Assembly: GCF_002343915.1 (NCBI RefSeq)
Contig: NZ_NETK01000001.1
Coordinates: 4,598,001-4,662,000 of the forward strand
Length of the DNA stretch: 64,000 nt
Reading direction: 5' to 3'
Source: Nannocystis exedens
GTDB lineage: Bacteria > Myxococcota_A > Polyangia > Nannocystales > Nannocystaceae
Shown: in pieces, positions 18,417-26,204 of the stretch
Layout of the letters: each line of letters starts with the position of its first letter
Numbering within the stretch: the stretch's first letter is position 1
Position numbers and translations under genes: made by a program
Notes under the pieces: model-generated
What the model was told of the DNA's origin: nothing
Seen by the model: the letters and a program-made list of their open reading frames with translations, nothing else
Database searches by the model: none

Positions 18417-18872
18417 ATGAAGCGTTCGATCTGCCTCGCCTTCGCCGCTCTCCTGCTCACCGGCACCGACGTGTTCGCCGCCGACGGCTCGCTCGAGCCC
18501 AGGACCAGTGATTCGTCGATCCAGCCCGCCAAGCGACTCGTCGTGAACAACCCCAACGACTACCCGGTCGCTTGCGCGGTCGTCCACTTCGCCCAGGGTC
18601 GATGGCACACCGAGCATTGGTACAGGATCGACCCGGGCAAGGAGCGTACATTCGTCAATCCATACTACGCCTACTGCGAAAAGACGGGCGGCGGAGGCTG
18701 GTGGGGGAGCCGGGAAGAGGGGGATTTCTGCGTGTCCGCCGGTGAAGGTCCGGTGTTCCGCAGCAACATGCGCGACGTCTGCCTCGACCCTGACCGGGTC
18801 GACCGCGGCGTCATGCTGCCTCGCTTTGCGCGAGTTTCGGGCGACACCGTCCGCTGGAACCTGCAGCAATGA
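18417..18872 (+). CDS. Secreted DUF1036-like protein
   Basis: 151 residues from ATG 18417. Signal peptide MKRSICLAFAALLLTGTDVFA, predicted cut after FAA. The mature part reads LVVNNPNDYPVACAVVHF, then GRWHTEHWYRIDPGK, YYAYCEK and GDFCVSAGEGPVF, matching the DUF1036 layout (N-terminal strand with a small polar patch, a 'W..I.PG' turn, aromatic YYAY and FCV). Function unknown; family members are small periplasmic proteins. Four Cys residues could form two disulfides. No operon partner. Confidence 0.72.
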   Translation: MKRSICLAFAALLLTGTDVFAADGSLEPRTSDSSIQPAKRLVVNNPNDYPVACAVVHFAQGRWHTEHWYRIDPGKERTFVNPYYAYCEKTGGGGWWGSREEGDFCVSAGEGPVFRSNMRDVCLDPDRVDRGVMLPRFARVSGDTVRWNLQQ

Positions 18873-18978
18873 GCCCGCGAGGTCGGCGGCCTGCCGCTGA
18901 CGCCTCGGGGCATCGGGCCGCCTGGTCGCCCATCGGGCCGCGCAGGCCCGATGCTCGTCGCCAGCGGTCGCGCGGCGA

Positions 18979-20454
18979 TCAGCCCCGCCGGCTCTCCTCC
19001 TCGATGCGCTCGACCAGCCGCGAGCAGATCGTCTCCACATACTCGCGCGAAGCCAGCGCGCGCAGCCACGCCTCGGGGATCGCCGCCTGCCCGTACATCG
19101 CCCCCGTCAGCGCCCCCGTCACCGACGCCGTCGTGTCGGTGTCCTCGCCGAGGTTGATCGCCGCCAGCACCGCCTGCTCGTAGCTCGGGTGATTCGCCGC
19201 GCACCACAGGCTCGCCTCGAGGCAATGGACCACGTAGCCGCTGCCGCGGATCGCCGACGCCGGCGCCGCCACGATCGAGCCGTCGAGGATCTCCTTTAAA
19301 ACTTCGCCTTCCGCCGCCGGCACGAACGGCGCCAGCTGGTGCGACGCCTGCGCCATCGCCTGCTGCAGCGGAGCGCCCTGCACCACCCGCGCGAGCAGCA
19401 GCGAGAAGTACGCGCAGCACAGCTGCGAGCGCGGGTGCGCGTGCGTCAGTCCGCTGACCTCCATGCTGCAGCGGACGATCTCCGCCGGCGCCAGCGCGCG
19501 GGTGAACAGCGCCAGCGGGGCGATCCGCATCAGCGACCCGTTGCCGTTGTCGCGCTCGCTGCGGCCGCCCCACTCCTCGGGGGGCGCCCCGTGGGCGTAG
19601 CGGGCGATCGCGCTGCGGGTGGCGATGCCGACGTCGAACACCTCGCCGTGCGGCGTATAAGCCTGTCCCTTGAGCCAGGTCAGAAACCGCGCCATCATGT
19701 CCGGCGGGTCGTAGCCGTTGTGAATCAGGCTGTCGGCCGTGGCCAGCAGCAGCGAGCTGTCGTCCGACCACGTCCCCGGCGGCTGGTCGTAGGTCCCGTG
19801 GCCGCGCACCCCCGTGACCGGGTCGGCGGACAGTTGCTCGCGGCTGCGGAATTCGACCGGGACGCCGAGCGCGTCGCCGACCACCGCCCCGAGCAGGCAC
19901 CCGAGCAGGCGCGCGTGCGCGTCGACGCTTGCCGAGGTGCCAGGGTCGGCCAGAATCGCCGCGTACGCGTCATGCACGGCCTCGTCGAAGCACACCAGCA
20001 GGACCCGCTCGATCGCCGCGTCCTCGGCGAGGAACGCCGAGATCGTGCGGACCGCGACCGCGCAGGCGTCCTGGATCGGGTAGCCGTAGATGCCGCACGA
20101 GATCGCCGGGAAGGCGATCGTGCGCACCCCGTGGGCGCGAGCCAGCTCGAGGCTGCTCCGGTAGCACGAGGCCAGCAGCGCCTCCTCGCCGCGGTGGCCG
20201 CCGTTCCACTTCGGCCCGACCGTGTGGATCACGTGCTTCGCCGGCAGGCGGTAGCCGCGGGTGATCTTCGCCTGTCCCGTGGGACAGCCGCGGAGCGTGC
20301 GGCACTCCTCGACCAGCTCCGGCCCGGCGGCGCGGTGAATCGCCCCGTCGACCCCCCCGCCGCCCAGCAGCGACGTGTTCGCCGCGTTGACGATCGCATC
20401 CACCGCGAGGCGGGTGATGTCCCCGCGAACCAGCTCGATCCGCCGCTCCGACAT
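18979..20454 (-). CDS. Macrodomain-ADP-ribosylglycohydrolase fusion
   Basis: 491 residues from ATG 20454. Residues 1-170 are a MacroD-type macrodomain: ELVRGDITRLAVDAIVNAAN, GGGGVDGAIHRAAGP, GCPTGQAKIT and HTVGP, with the phosphate loop FPAISCGIYGYP. From about 185 an ADP-ribosylglycohydrolase (DraG/ARH) domain follows: LGCLLGAVVGDALGVPVEF, metal ligands in GTWSDDSS and LGEDTDTTAS. The macrodomain should remove ADP-ribose from acidic residues or deacetylate O-acetyl-ADP-ribose; the ARH domain should cleave N- or O-glycosidic ADP-ribose. One chain thus joins two ADP-ribose erasers. The start at 20454 is supported by the TACAAT box six bases before it. Confidence 0.9.
   Translation of the reverse strand: MSERRIELVRGDITRLAVDAIVNAANTSLLGGGGVDGAIHRAAGPELVEECRTLRGCPTGQAKITRGYRLPAKHVIHTVGPKWNGGHRGEEALLASCYRSSLELARAHGVRTIAFPAISCGIYGYPIQDACAVAVRTISAFLAEDAAIERVLLVCFDEAVHDAYAAILADPGTSASVDAHARLLGCLLGAVVGDALGVPVEFRSREQLSADPVTGVRGHGTYDQPPGTWSDDSSLLLATADSLIHNGYDPPDMMARFLTWLKGQAYTPHGEVFDVGIATRSAIARYAHGAPPEEWGGRSERDNGNGSLMRIAPLALFTRALAPAEIVRCSMEVSGLTHAHPRSQLCCAYFSLLLARVVQGAPLQQAMAQASHQLAPFVPAAEGEVLKEILDGSIVAAPASAIRGSGYVVHCLEASLWCAANHPSYEQAVLAAINLGEDTDTTASVTGALTGAMYGQAAIPEAWLRALASREYVETICSRLVERIEEESRRG
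20272..20287. repeat. Interspersed dyad, copy in macrodomain gene
   Basis: CTGTCC-CGTG-GGACAG, exact consensus. It encodes the family-conserved GCPTGxA loop, so part of the match follows from protein sequence; the Gln codon CAG (family usually Glu) completes the arm. Confidence 0.6.
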
Positions 20455-20460
20455 GCCGGA

Positions 20461-20466
20461 ATTGTA
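20461..20466 (-). promoter_or_regulatory. TACAAT box, 6 nt before start
   Basis: On the minus strand TACAAT lies six bases before the macrodomain-ARH ATG at 20454, with no Shine-Dalgarno sequence. It supports this start over upstream Met codons and suggests a leaderless mRNA. Confidence 0.6.
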
Positions 20467-20558
20467 GGCCCAGATCGCCATTTCGGCCACCTGCACCGCC
20501 CGGCTTGCACATTTTTCGACCCTCGGTCAGATTCTCGACACCCCTGAAGGAGGCCCGC

Positions 20559-21230
20559 GTGCTGCAGTCGATCGACACCAACCTGTGGACCGCCACCCAG
20601 CCGCTGAGCATGTTCGGCATGCAGATCGGCGCGCGCATGACCGTGATCAAGCTCGGCTCGGGCGGTCTTCTGGTCCACGCCCCGATCTCGCTCACGCCCG
20701 AGCTGCGGACCTCGATCGACTCGCTCGGGCCGGTGCAGGCGGTCGTCGCCCCCAACTCGATGCACCACCTGTTCCTCGGGCCCTTCCTCGCCGCCTACCC
20801 CGAGGCGCGCGGCTACGCGGCCCCGGGCGCGATCGCCAAGCACCCCGAGCTGCAGCTCGAGAGCATCCCCAAGAACCCCGACCTGCTCTGGGCCGGCGAC
20901 CTCGACCACTTCGAGCTCGAGGGCGCCCCCAAGCTCGGCGAGGTCGCCTTCTTCCACCGCGCCTCGCGCACGCTGATCCTCACCGACTGGGTGTTCTACT
21001 TCAAAGAGTCGCCCAACTGGTTCACCGGGCTCTACCTCCGCCTCTCCCGGGCCCTCGGCAAGCCGACCCAGACCGCGGTGATGAAGTCCTTGATCACGGA
21101 CCGCGCCGCCGCCCGCGCCTCGATCGAGCGCCTGCTGCAGTGGGACTTCGACCGCGTCGTCATGAGCCACCGCGACATCCTCCCCCGCGGCGGCAAGGAG
21201 GCCGTGCGCACGGCCACTGCCTGGCTGTAG
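20559..21230 (+). CDS. DUF4336 (metallo-beta-lactamase-like) protein
   Basis: 223 residues. GTG 20559 is preceded by a perfect AAGGAGG. The motifs TVIKLGSGGLLVHAPISL, GPVQAVVAPNSMHHLFLGPF, EVAFFHRASRTLILTDW and VVMSHRDI match DUF4336, which has the metallo-hydrolase fold with histidines in HHLF and SHRD. Enzymatic role unknown. It starts 105 bp from the divergent macrodomain-ARH gene and is followed, 25 bp on, by a TetR regulator, so the two are probably co-transcribed. Confidence 0.85.
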   Translation: MLQSIDTNLWTATQPLSMFGMQIGARMTVIKLGSGGLLVHAPISLTPELRTSIDSLGPVQAVVAPNSMHHLFLGPFLAAYPEARGYAAPGAIAKHPELQLESIPKNPDLLWAGDLDHFELEGAPKLGEVAFFHRASRTLILTDWVFYFKESPNWFTGLYLRLSRALGKPTQTAVMKSLITDRAAARASIERLLQWDFDRVVMSHRDILPRGGKEAVRTATAWL

Positions 21231-21255
21231 CACCAGGTCTTTGAAGGCAGGTCTC

Positions 21256-21918
21256 ATGGGACAGCCTCGACCCTTCGCCGACACCGAGCCGAGCCCCGAG
21301 GCGCGGCGGCTGGCCCGCAAGTCGCGGCGCCAGGACAACCGTCGCCAGCAGATCCTCCGCGCCGCCCGCGAGGTCCTGCTGGCGAGCGGCCCCGAGGCGT
21401 TCACCATGGAGCAGGTCGCGCGGGCCGCCGACACCAGCAAGGCCGCGCTCTACTACTATTTCCAGGCCAAGGAGGAGGTCGTCGCCGCGCTGGCGATCGA
21501 GGCCCTGCGGCGCGAGGTCGAGGCCGTGAGCGCGGCGGTGATCGCCGCCGAGCGCGGCATCGACGGCCTGGCCGCATTGATCCGCGGCCGCGTCGAGCAC
21601 TACCTCGCCGACCCCGACGCGTTCCGGATCCTCTACACCTGGGCGCCGACCCTCGGCGCGGCCCAGCGCCTGGTGCTGGCGGAGATCTTGCCCCTCACCG
21701 CGGTCGTCAGTCAGACCCTCGAGGCCAAGCTCCAGCGCGACCGCAAGGCCGGCCTGCTCCACCCCGACGCCGACCCGACCCGCCTGGCCCAGGTCGCCTG
21801 GCTGACCAGCCACGGCCTGCTCAGCTACGCGATGAACCAGCCCCACCCCGAGCGCGGCGCCTGGCGCCCCCTGTGCGACGAAGCCTGCGCCGCCCTGGTC
21901 CGCGGCGTCACTCGCTGA
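21256..21918 (+). CDS. TetR-family regulator
   Basis: 220 residues from ATG 21256. The N-terminal helix-turn-helix reads RQQILRAAREVLLASGPEAFTMEQVARAADTSKAALYYYFQAKEEVV, given here as its key parts ILRAAREVLL, MEQVARAA and SKAALYYYF. The C-terminal ligand domain is all-helical. A hydrophobic ligand is usual for the family. Placement 25 bp behind DUF4336 suggests it regulates that gene. A TTG at 21241 would add five residues. Confidence 0.9.
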   Translation: MGQPRPFADTEPSPEARRLARKSRRQDNRRQQILRAAREVLLASGPEAFTMEQVARAADTSKAALYYYFQAKEEVVAALAIEALRREVEAVSAAVIAAERGIDGLAALIRGRVEHYLADPDAFRILYTWAPTLGAAQRLVLAEILPLTAVVSQTLEAKLQRDRKAGLLHPDADPTRLAQVAWLTSHGLLSYAMNQPHPERGAWRPLCDEACAALVRGVTR

Positions 21919-22153
21919 AGCCGGCGGTCCGCTCCGACAGTCGAGCACGCGCCCCGACGCGCGGCTCGGCTTCAGCGATACCTGAGCGTCACCGCGTGCA
22001 CCGATCGCAATCGGCGTCTCCACGCGAATAAGCCGTCACTCCATAAAATTGGTTCACCCCGTCGCTCTTCACACGGTTCGCGTCTACCGCCAGCCGCCCG
22101 CGAATGAAAAGGTGGTTCGTCGCAGCCTTTCAGCGCTCCCGCGAATGCACCGC

Positions 22154-22936
22154 TCACGGCGCCAGCCACACGTCGCCGGACTCGACCCGGCGCGGCGGCT
22201 CGCCGTCTCCGGGCGCGACCAGCAGCGCCCCGTCGTCGGCCAGCCCGAGCGCCGTCGCCTGTACTTTCGGACCTGCCCCATTCGCCAGATCCACGAGGAC
22301 AGTCTTCCCGACCAGCGCGCAGTGCGGCTCGTAGCGGCCGCGGATCGCCGCGAAGCCGCCGGCGAAGAACTCCCCGAGCGCCGCCTCGAGCGCCGGCAGG
22401 ATCGACGCCAGCACCTCCTCGCGGCCCGGGGCCGCCGCCGCGAGCTCGCGGCGCAGGCTCGTCGCCGAGTCCGCCAGCGGGCCCGGGAACCGCGCCCGGC
22501 CGACGTTGACGCCGAAGCCGACGATCACCTCCGGCGACGACCCGATCCAGCGCGCCTCGCAGAGGATCCCCGCCAATTTGCGGCCGCCGACCAGCACGTC
22601 GTTGGGCCACTTCAGTTGCGTCGTCGGCAGCCAGCGCGCCAGCCCCTCGCGCAGACCCACCCCCACCGCCAGGCCGAGCGCCCCGATCGCCTTGCCCGCG
22701 GCGGGCCGCAAGATCGCGCTGACGTACAGGTCCTCGCCCGACTCCGACGCCCATGCCCGCCCGAGCCGCCCGCGCCCCGCCGTCTGCGCGTCGGCGGTGA
22801 CCAGCGCCCCGTGCGGAGCCCCGGCGCGGGCCCACGCCATCGCGCGATCGTTGGTCGACCCGAGCTCGGCCCAGTGCTCGCGCGGTCGCCCGAGCCAGCG
22901 CGTCGCGAACGACATGGTTTCGAAGGAGCCGCTCAC
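22154..22936 (-). CDS. birA: Biotin-[acetyl-CoA-carboxylase] ligase
   Basis: 260 residues. The catalytic BPL/LplA domain shows STNDRA, TAGRGRLGRAW (biotinyl-AMP loop GRGRxGR), KWPNDVLVGGRKLAGIL and VGFGVNVG. A short C-terminal SH3-like domain follows. The N-terminal DNA-binding HTH of bifunctional BirA is absent, so this enzyme only attaches biotin to carboxylase carrier proteins and is unlikely to repress. The upstream flank carries a near-perfect inverted repeat at 22967-22992. The 235 bp between TetR and birA (convergent) holds nothing I can name. Confidence 0.93.
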   Translation of the reverse strand: MSGSFETMSFATRWLGRPREHWAELGSTNDRAMAWARAGAPHGALVTADAQTAGRGRLGRAWASESGEDLYVSAILRPAAGKAIGALGLAVGVGLREGLARWLPTTQLKWPNDVLVGGRKLAGILCEARWIGSSPEVIVGFGVNVGRARFPGPLADSATSLRRELAAAAPGREEVLASILPALEAALGEFFAGGFAAIRGRYEPHCALVGKTVLVDLANGAGPKVQATALGLADDGALLVAPGDGEPPRRVESGDVWLAP

Positions 22937-22966
22937 GTCGCCTCACGCCTTGCCAACATTCCCCTC

Positions 22967-22992
22967 AGGACATGTCTCTTCCGCCATGTCCT
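22967..22992. repeat. AGGACATG inverted repeat, birA-nadC gap
   Basis: AGGACATG (22967-22974) pairs perfectly with CATGTCCT (22985-22992) across ten bases. It is the dyad family in inside-out orientation, in the 65-bp gap between nadC and birA. It might be a terminator of nadC or a protein-binding site. Confidence 0.6.
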
Positions 22993-23001
22993 GCCCGCGC
23001 C

Positions 23002-23865
23002 TCATGTCCACGTCCCGTCGGCGCGCTCGAACAGCAGCGAGATGTCGGCCGCCGGCACGCTGTGGGTCAGGCGGCCGACGCTGATCACGTCGATCCCGAG
23101 CTGAGCCACCGCGGCCACGCGCTCGAGCGCCACCCCGCCGGAGACCTCGAGGATCGCCTTCCCCGCGGTGATCGCCACCGCCTCGCGGACGGCCGCGTCG
23201 TCCATGTTGTCGAGCATGATGATATCGGCGCCGGCGGCCAGCGCCTCGCGCAGCTCCTCGTGGCTGGTGACCTCGCACTCGATCTTCATCGTGTGCGGCG
23301 CCAGCTTGCGGGCGCGCGCGATGGCCGGCGTGATCCCGCCGGCCGCGCGCACGTGGTTCTCCTTGATCAGCACCGCCGCGCCGAGGTCGTTGCGGTGGTT
23401 GTGGCCGCCGCCGCAGCGGACCGCGTAGCGGTCGAGCGCGCGCAGGCCGGGCATCGTCTTGCGGGTGTCGGTGATCCGGCAGCGGTCCTTGGCCGCGTCG
23501 ACGTAGGCGCGGGTCAGCGTGGCGACCCCGGACATCCGCTGCAGCAGGTTGAGGGCCGTGCGTTCGGCCGCCAGCAGCGCCTGGGCCGGTCCCTCGATGC
23601 AGGCGATCTCGGTCCCGACGACCACGCGCGCGCCGTCGCGCACGTAGGCGGCGAAGCCGACGTCCGGCTCGACCCGACGGAACACCGCCTCGGCCACCTG
23701 CAGGCCCGCCACCACCAGGTCGGCCTTCGCCACCATGTGCGCGCGGGCGCGCACCTCCGGGCCGACCGTCGCGCGGCCGGTGACGTCGCCGCTGGCCAGG
23801 TCCTCCGCCAGGGCCGTCTCGATGATCGCCGCGACGGGTCCGAGCTCGCTCCAGGGGTCACGCAT
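23002..23865 (-). CDS. nadC: Nicotinate-nucleotide diphosphorylase (carboxylating)
   Basis: 287 residues. Hallmarks are ALAEDLASGDVTG, ERTALNLLQRMSGVAT, TRKTMPGLRALDRYAVRCGGGHNHR, LIKENH, KIECEV and IIMLDNMD. The enzyme converts quinolinate and PRPP to nicotinate mononucleotide in de novo NAD synthesis. No nadA or nadB is adjacent. It runs in the same direction as birA (65 bp downstream), and co-transcription is possible. CACCCT lies seven bases before its ATG, a weak match to the TANNNT box. Confidence 0.96.
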   Translation of the reverse strand: MRDPWSELGPVAAIIETALAEDLASGDVTGRATVGPEVRARAHMVAKADLVVAGLQVAEAVFRRVEPDVGFAAYVRDGARVVVGTEIACIEGPAQALLAAERTALNLLQRMSGVATLTRAYVDAAKDRCRITDTRKTMPGLRALDRYAVRCGGGHNHRNDLGAAVLIKENHVRAAGGITPAIARARKLAPHTMKIECEVTSHEELREALAAGADIIMLDNMDDAAVREAVAITAGKAILEVSGGVALERVAAVAQLGIDVISVGRLTHSVPAADISLLFERADGTWT

Positions 23866-23943
23866 GACCGGGAGGGTGCCACACGGCCATGCCGCTCGCC
23901 ACCGCGGCCCGACCTGCCTGCCCGCTTCGCGCGGCCCTGGCCC

Positions 23944-24624
23944 TCAAGCCGCTTGCCAGCGCTCGATCGGCCAGCCCAGCGCGCGCGCGCGCCGGAGCAG
24001 GCGCGGGTCGGGGCTCACCACTTGTGGCCGGCCGACGCGCTCCAGCATCGGCAGGTCGGAGAAGCTGTCGGTATAGAAGTAACTTCGGGACAGGTCGATG
24101 TCGTGCTCCGCGGCGAACTTCTCGGCCAGCACCACCTTGCCCGGGCCGGCGCAGGCGGGCGCCACGTGCTTGCCGGTGAGGACCCCGTCCTGCTCCTCGA
24201 GCCGGGTGCAGAGCACGTGTTCGACGCCCAGGCGCTCGGCCAGCGGCTCGACGGAGAAGCGGGTGCCGGACGACAGCAGGGCGACGACGTGGCCGTCGCG
24301 GCGGTGGCGGGCCACGCGGGCCTGTCCTTCCGGGCAGATCCAGCGCACGATCTCCGCCTCGAACCACGCCCGCGTCTCGGCCTCGACCTCGGCCACCGGC
24401 ACCCCCGCGTAGTCGCGGACCGCCTTGGTGGTCATGGCCTCGAGGTCGAGCAGCGAGAGGCGGTAGCGGACCACCCACGTCAGCGAGCGCAGCGCCTTGG
24501 CCGCCGACATCTTGCCGATGCGTCGCTGGTAGCGCACCCACAGCACCGCGGAGTTGACGGCGAGCAGGGTGTGATCGACGTCGAAGAAGGCCCCCACGGC
24601 GTTCGGTTCGGGCCTGGTCGTCAC
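23944..24624 (-). CDS. HAD-IB family phosphatase (SerB-like)
   Basis: 226 residues from GTG 24624, which overlaps the CPBP stop by four bases (GTGA). Motif I is FFDVDHTLL (DxDxT/S), motif II LLSSGT, motif III Lys in GKVVLAEK and motif IV Asp in YTDSFSDLPML. The cap helices match phosphoserine-phosphatase-like HAD-IB hydrolases. Substrate unknown: phosphoserine and phospholipid head groups are both known in the family. Coupled translation with the CPBP protease suggests related function. Confidence 0.87.
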   Translation of the reverse strand: MTTRPEPNAVGAFFDVDHTLLAVNSAVLWVRYQRRIGKMSAAKALRSLTWVVRYRLSLLDLEAMTTKAVRDYAGVPVAEVEAETRAWFEAEIVRWICPEGQARVARHRRDGHVVALLSSGTRFSVEPLAERLGVEHVLCTRLEEQDGVLTGKHVAPACAGPGKVVLAEKFAAEHDIDLSRSYFYTDSFSDLPMLERVGRPQVVSPDPRLLRRARALGWPIERWQAA

Positions 24625-25439
24625 GCGCGGAAGGTACTCGCCAGCAGCAGCTCCATCAACAGGTTGGCGCTCATGTGGAACAGGGCGGGGGCCCACAGGT
24701 TGCCGCTGCGGCGCCAGAGCCAGGCGAACACCAGCGCCGGGAAGAAGGTCGCAAGCCGCGCCGCCTGGGCCATGCCGACCAGGTGGCCGACGGCGAAGAG
24801 GAGGCTGGACAGCACGGCGGCGACGCCGATCTGGGCCCCGAAGATCTTGCGCCGCGGCGGGAAGCGCTCCTCGAGCGCGCTCATGAGGTAGCCGCGGTGG
24901 AACACCTCTTCGGCCAGGGCCACCGCGAACAGGCCTTCGACGACCTGGAACACGAAGCCGAGGCCGCCGGTCGCCGTCCAGGTCGCCGGCAGGCGCAGCG
25001 ACTCGGGCCAGAAGCCGCCGCTGTGGCCGCGGCACAGCCGCTCGAGGTAGCTCTCGAGGCCGCCGGCCCACGGCGTCATCTGCTCGACCCACAGCGCCGG
25101 GGCCAGCACGCGCAGGTCGCCGGCGCAGACCTCGTCGTAGAACCACCAGAACCCGAGCACGAACGGCGGGAACACCAGCAGGCAGGCGCCGGCGGCCCAG
25201 CGGAGCGCGCGCCAGCTCCACGGCGGGATCGGGCCTTCGGGGCCGACCTGGTAGCGGGCCTGGACCTCCGGTTCGTCCCGCAGCAGCCAGCCGGGCAAGA
25301 AGTAGAACGCGGCCACCAGCGCCGCCCCGCGGACCCATGACAGCCCGGGGACGAGGCCCATGAGGCCGTATGCGGCGTACAGGCCGCAGGTCGCTAGCAC
25401 CGCGGTGCGGGCGCGCCGGCTGGCCTCGGGGGACGTCAC
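24621..25439 (-). CDS. CPBP intramembrane protease
   Basis: 272 residues with about six to seven hydrophobic helices. The CPBP (Rce1/Abi) motif AEEVFHRGYL (EExxxR) is near residue 176, with histidines in FAVGHL and LFHMSAN. The family includes CAAX prenyl proteases, bacteriocin-immunity proteins and the myxosortases that process MYXO-CTERM proteins; I cannot tell which from sequence alone. Start is GTG 25439, with TAAGCT eight bases before it. It is the first gene of a pair with the HAD phosphatase. Confidence 0.85.
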   Translation of the reverse strand: MTSPEASRRARTAVLATCGLYAAYGLMGLVPGLSWVRGAALVAAFYFLPGWLLRDEPEVQARYQVGPEGPIPPWSWRALRWAAGACLLVFPPFVLGFWWFYDEVCAGDLRVLAPALWVEQMTPWAGGLESYLERLCRGHSGGFWPESLRLPATWTATGGLGFVFQVVEGLFAVALAEEVFHRGYLMSALEERFPPRRKIFGAQIGVAAVLSSLLFAVGHLVGMAQAARLATFFPALVFAWLWRRSGNLWAPALFHMSANLLMELLLASTFRA

Positions 25440-25447
25440 GGCGCGCG

Positions 25448-25453
25448 AGCTTA
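25448..25453 (-). promoter_or_regulatory. TAAGCT box, 8 nt before start
   Basis: On the minus strand TAAGCT lies eight bases before the CPBP protease GTG, with no Shine-Dalgarno sequence. The identical hexamer stands seven bases before pepP. Likely a leaderless promoter. Confidence 0.6.
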
Positions 25454-25464
25454 CCTTACCGGCC

Positions 25465-25878
25465 TCAGCGCAGGCTGGTCGCCAGCTTCGTCAGGCGGCG
25501 GCGCAGCGTCTCGAGGTTTTCGACCAGCATGTCCACGTGGTCGAGCACGCGGGTGTCGCTGGCCAGCGCGTGGACATCCTCACGCTTGATCCGCGGGCTC
25601 TCGAGCATCCGCAAGATCTCGACCAGGTAGGCCTCCACGTGGCCGAGCGCCATCCCCGTCTCGCGGAGGTCGTCGTCGATGAACAGCACCAGGTTCTCGA
25701 CGCCACGCACGCCGCGGAGGGCCTCGCTCTCCGGGTAGTCGCGCGAGGCGCGGTCCATCATGCGGTCGCGGGCGCGGGTGCGGTTGCCGCTGCGGCGGCG
25801 TTCCCGACCGTCGAGCTCGCGTGCCTCAGCAATTTCTGGACCAGCCAGGGGCAGGGGGGGAGCCAGCGACTCGGACAT
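25465..25878 (-). CDS. Hypothetical helical protein
   Basis: 137 residues from ATG 25878. An Arg-rich N-terminal region (ERRRSGNRTRARDRMMDRA) leads into helical segments, FIDDDLRETGMALGHVEAYL and a C-terminal HVDMLVENLETLRRRLTKLA with coiled-coil-like heptads. No signal peptide. I do not recognise the family. It ends about 12 bp before the CPBP promoter box and may be upstream in the same transcript. Confidence 0.5.
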   Translation of the reverse strand: MSESLAPPLPLAGPEIAEARELDGRERRRSGNRTRARDRMMDRASRDYPESEALRGVRGVENLVLFIDDDLRETGMALGHVEAYLVEILRMLESPRIKREDVHALASDTRVLDHVDMLVENLETLRRRLTKLATSLR

Positions 25879-26204
25879 GGCGGTGGCATGGCAGGCATCG
25901 CGGCGCCCGGCAAGTTTTCGGCTAAATCCTCGTGCGTGGTCCTCCACGGCCGATCCGACGCCAGCCACGCCTGCCCATCGGAGCAGATGTTCACGTCTTG
26001 GCCGGTCTGCCCGGCCCTGCGTGAAGATCCTAACGAGCGCGCGCAGGGCCTGGCCGGAGGAGTTGTCCTAATCTGTGCCGCTCGAAGCGGCCGGTAGGGC
26101 GCAGCGGGCGGTCAACGCCTCTGCGCTCGAACTTCACGGGCCCGGGTGGCCTTCACAGCAGAATCAGCGGAAGCGGAAACCAGGCGCGCGCGGCCAGAAC
26201 CTCT
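25879..26204. other. 326-bp gap ahead of dnaG
   Basis: No gene is evident. It lies between divergent genes and must hold the dnaG-rpoD promoter. I see no clear -35/-10 pair and no rpsU gene, which precedes dnaG in many bacteria. Confidence 0.5.

Noticed and set aside
24322..24337. Dyad copy in the HAD phosphatase gene
   Set aside because: CTGTCC-TTCC-GGGCAG has a mismatched arm; kept only as a possible variant, not as an exact copy.
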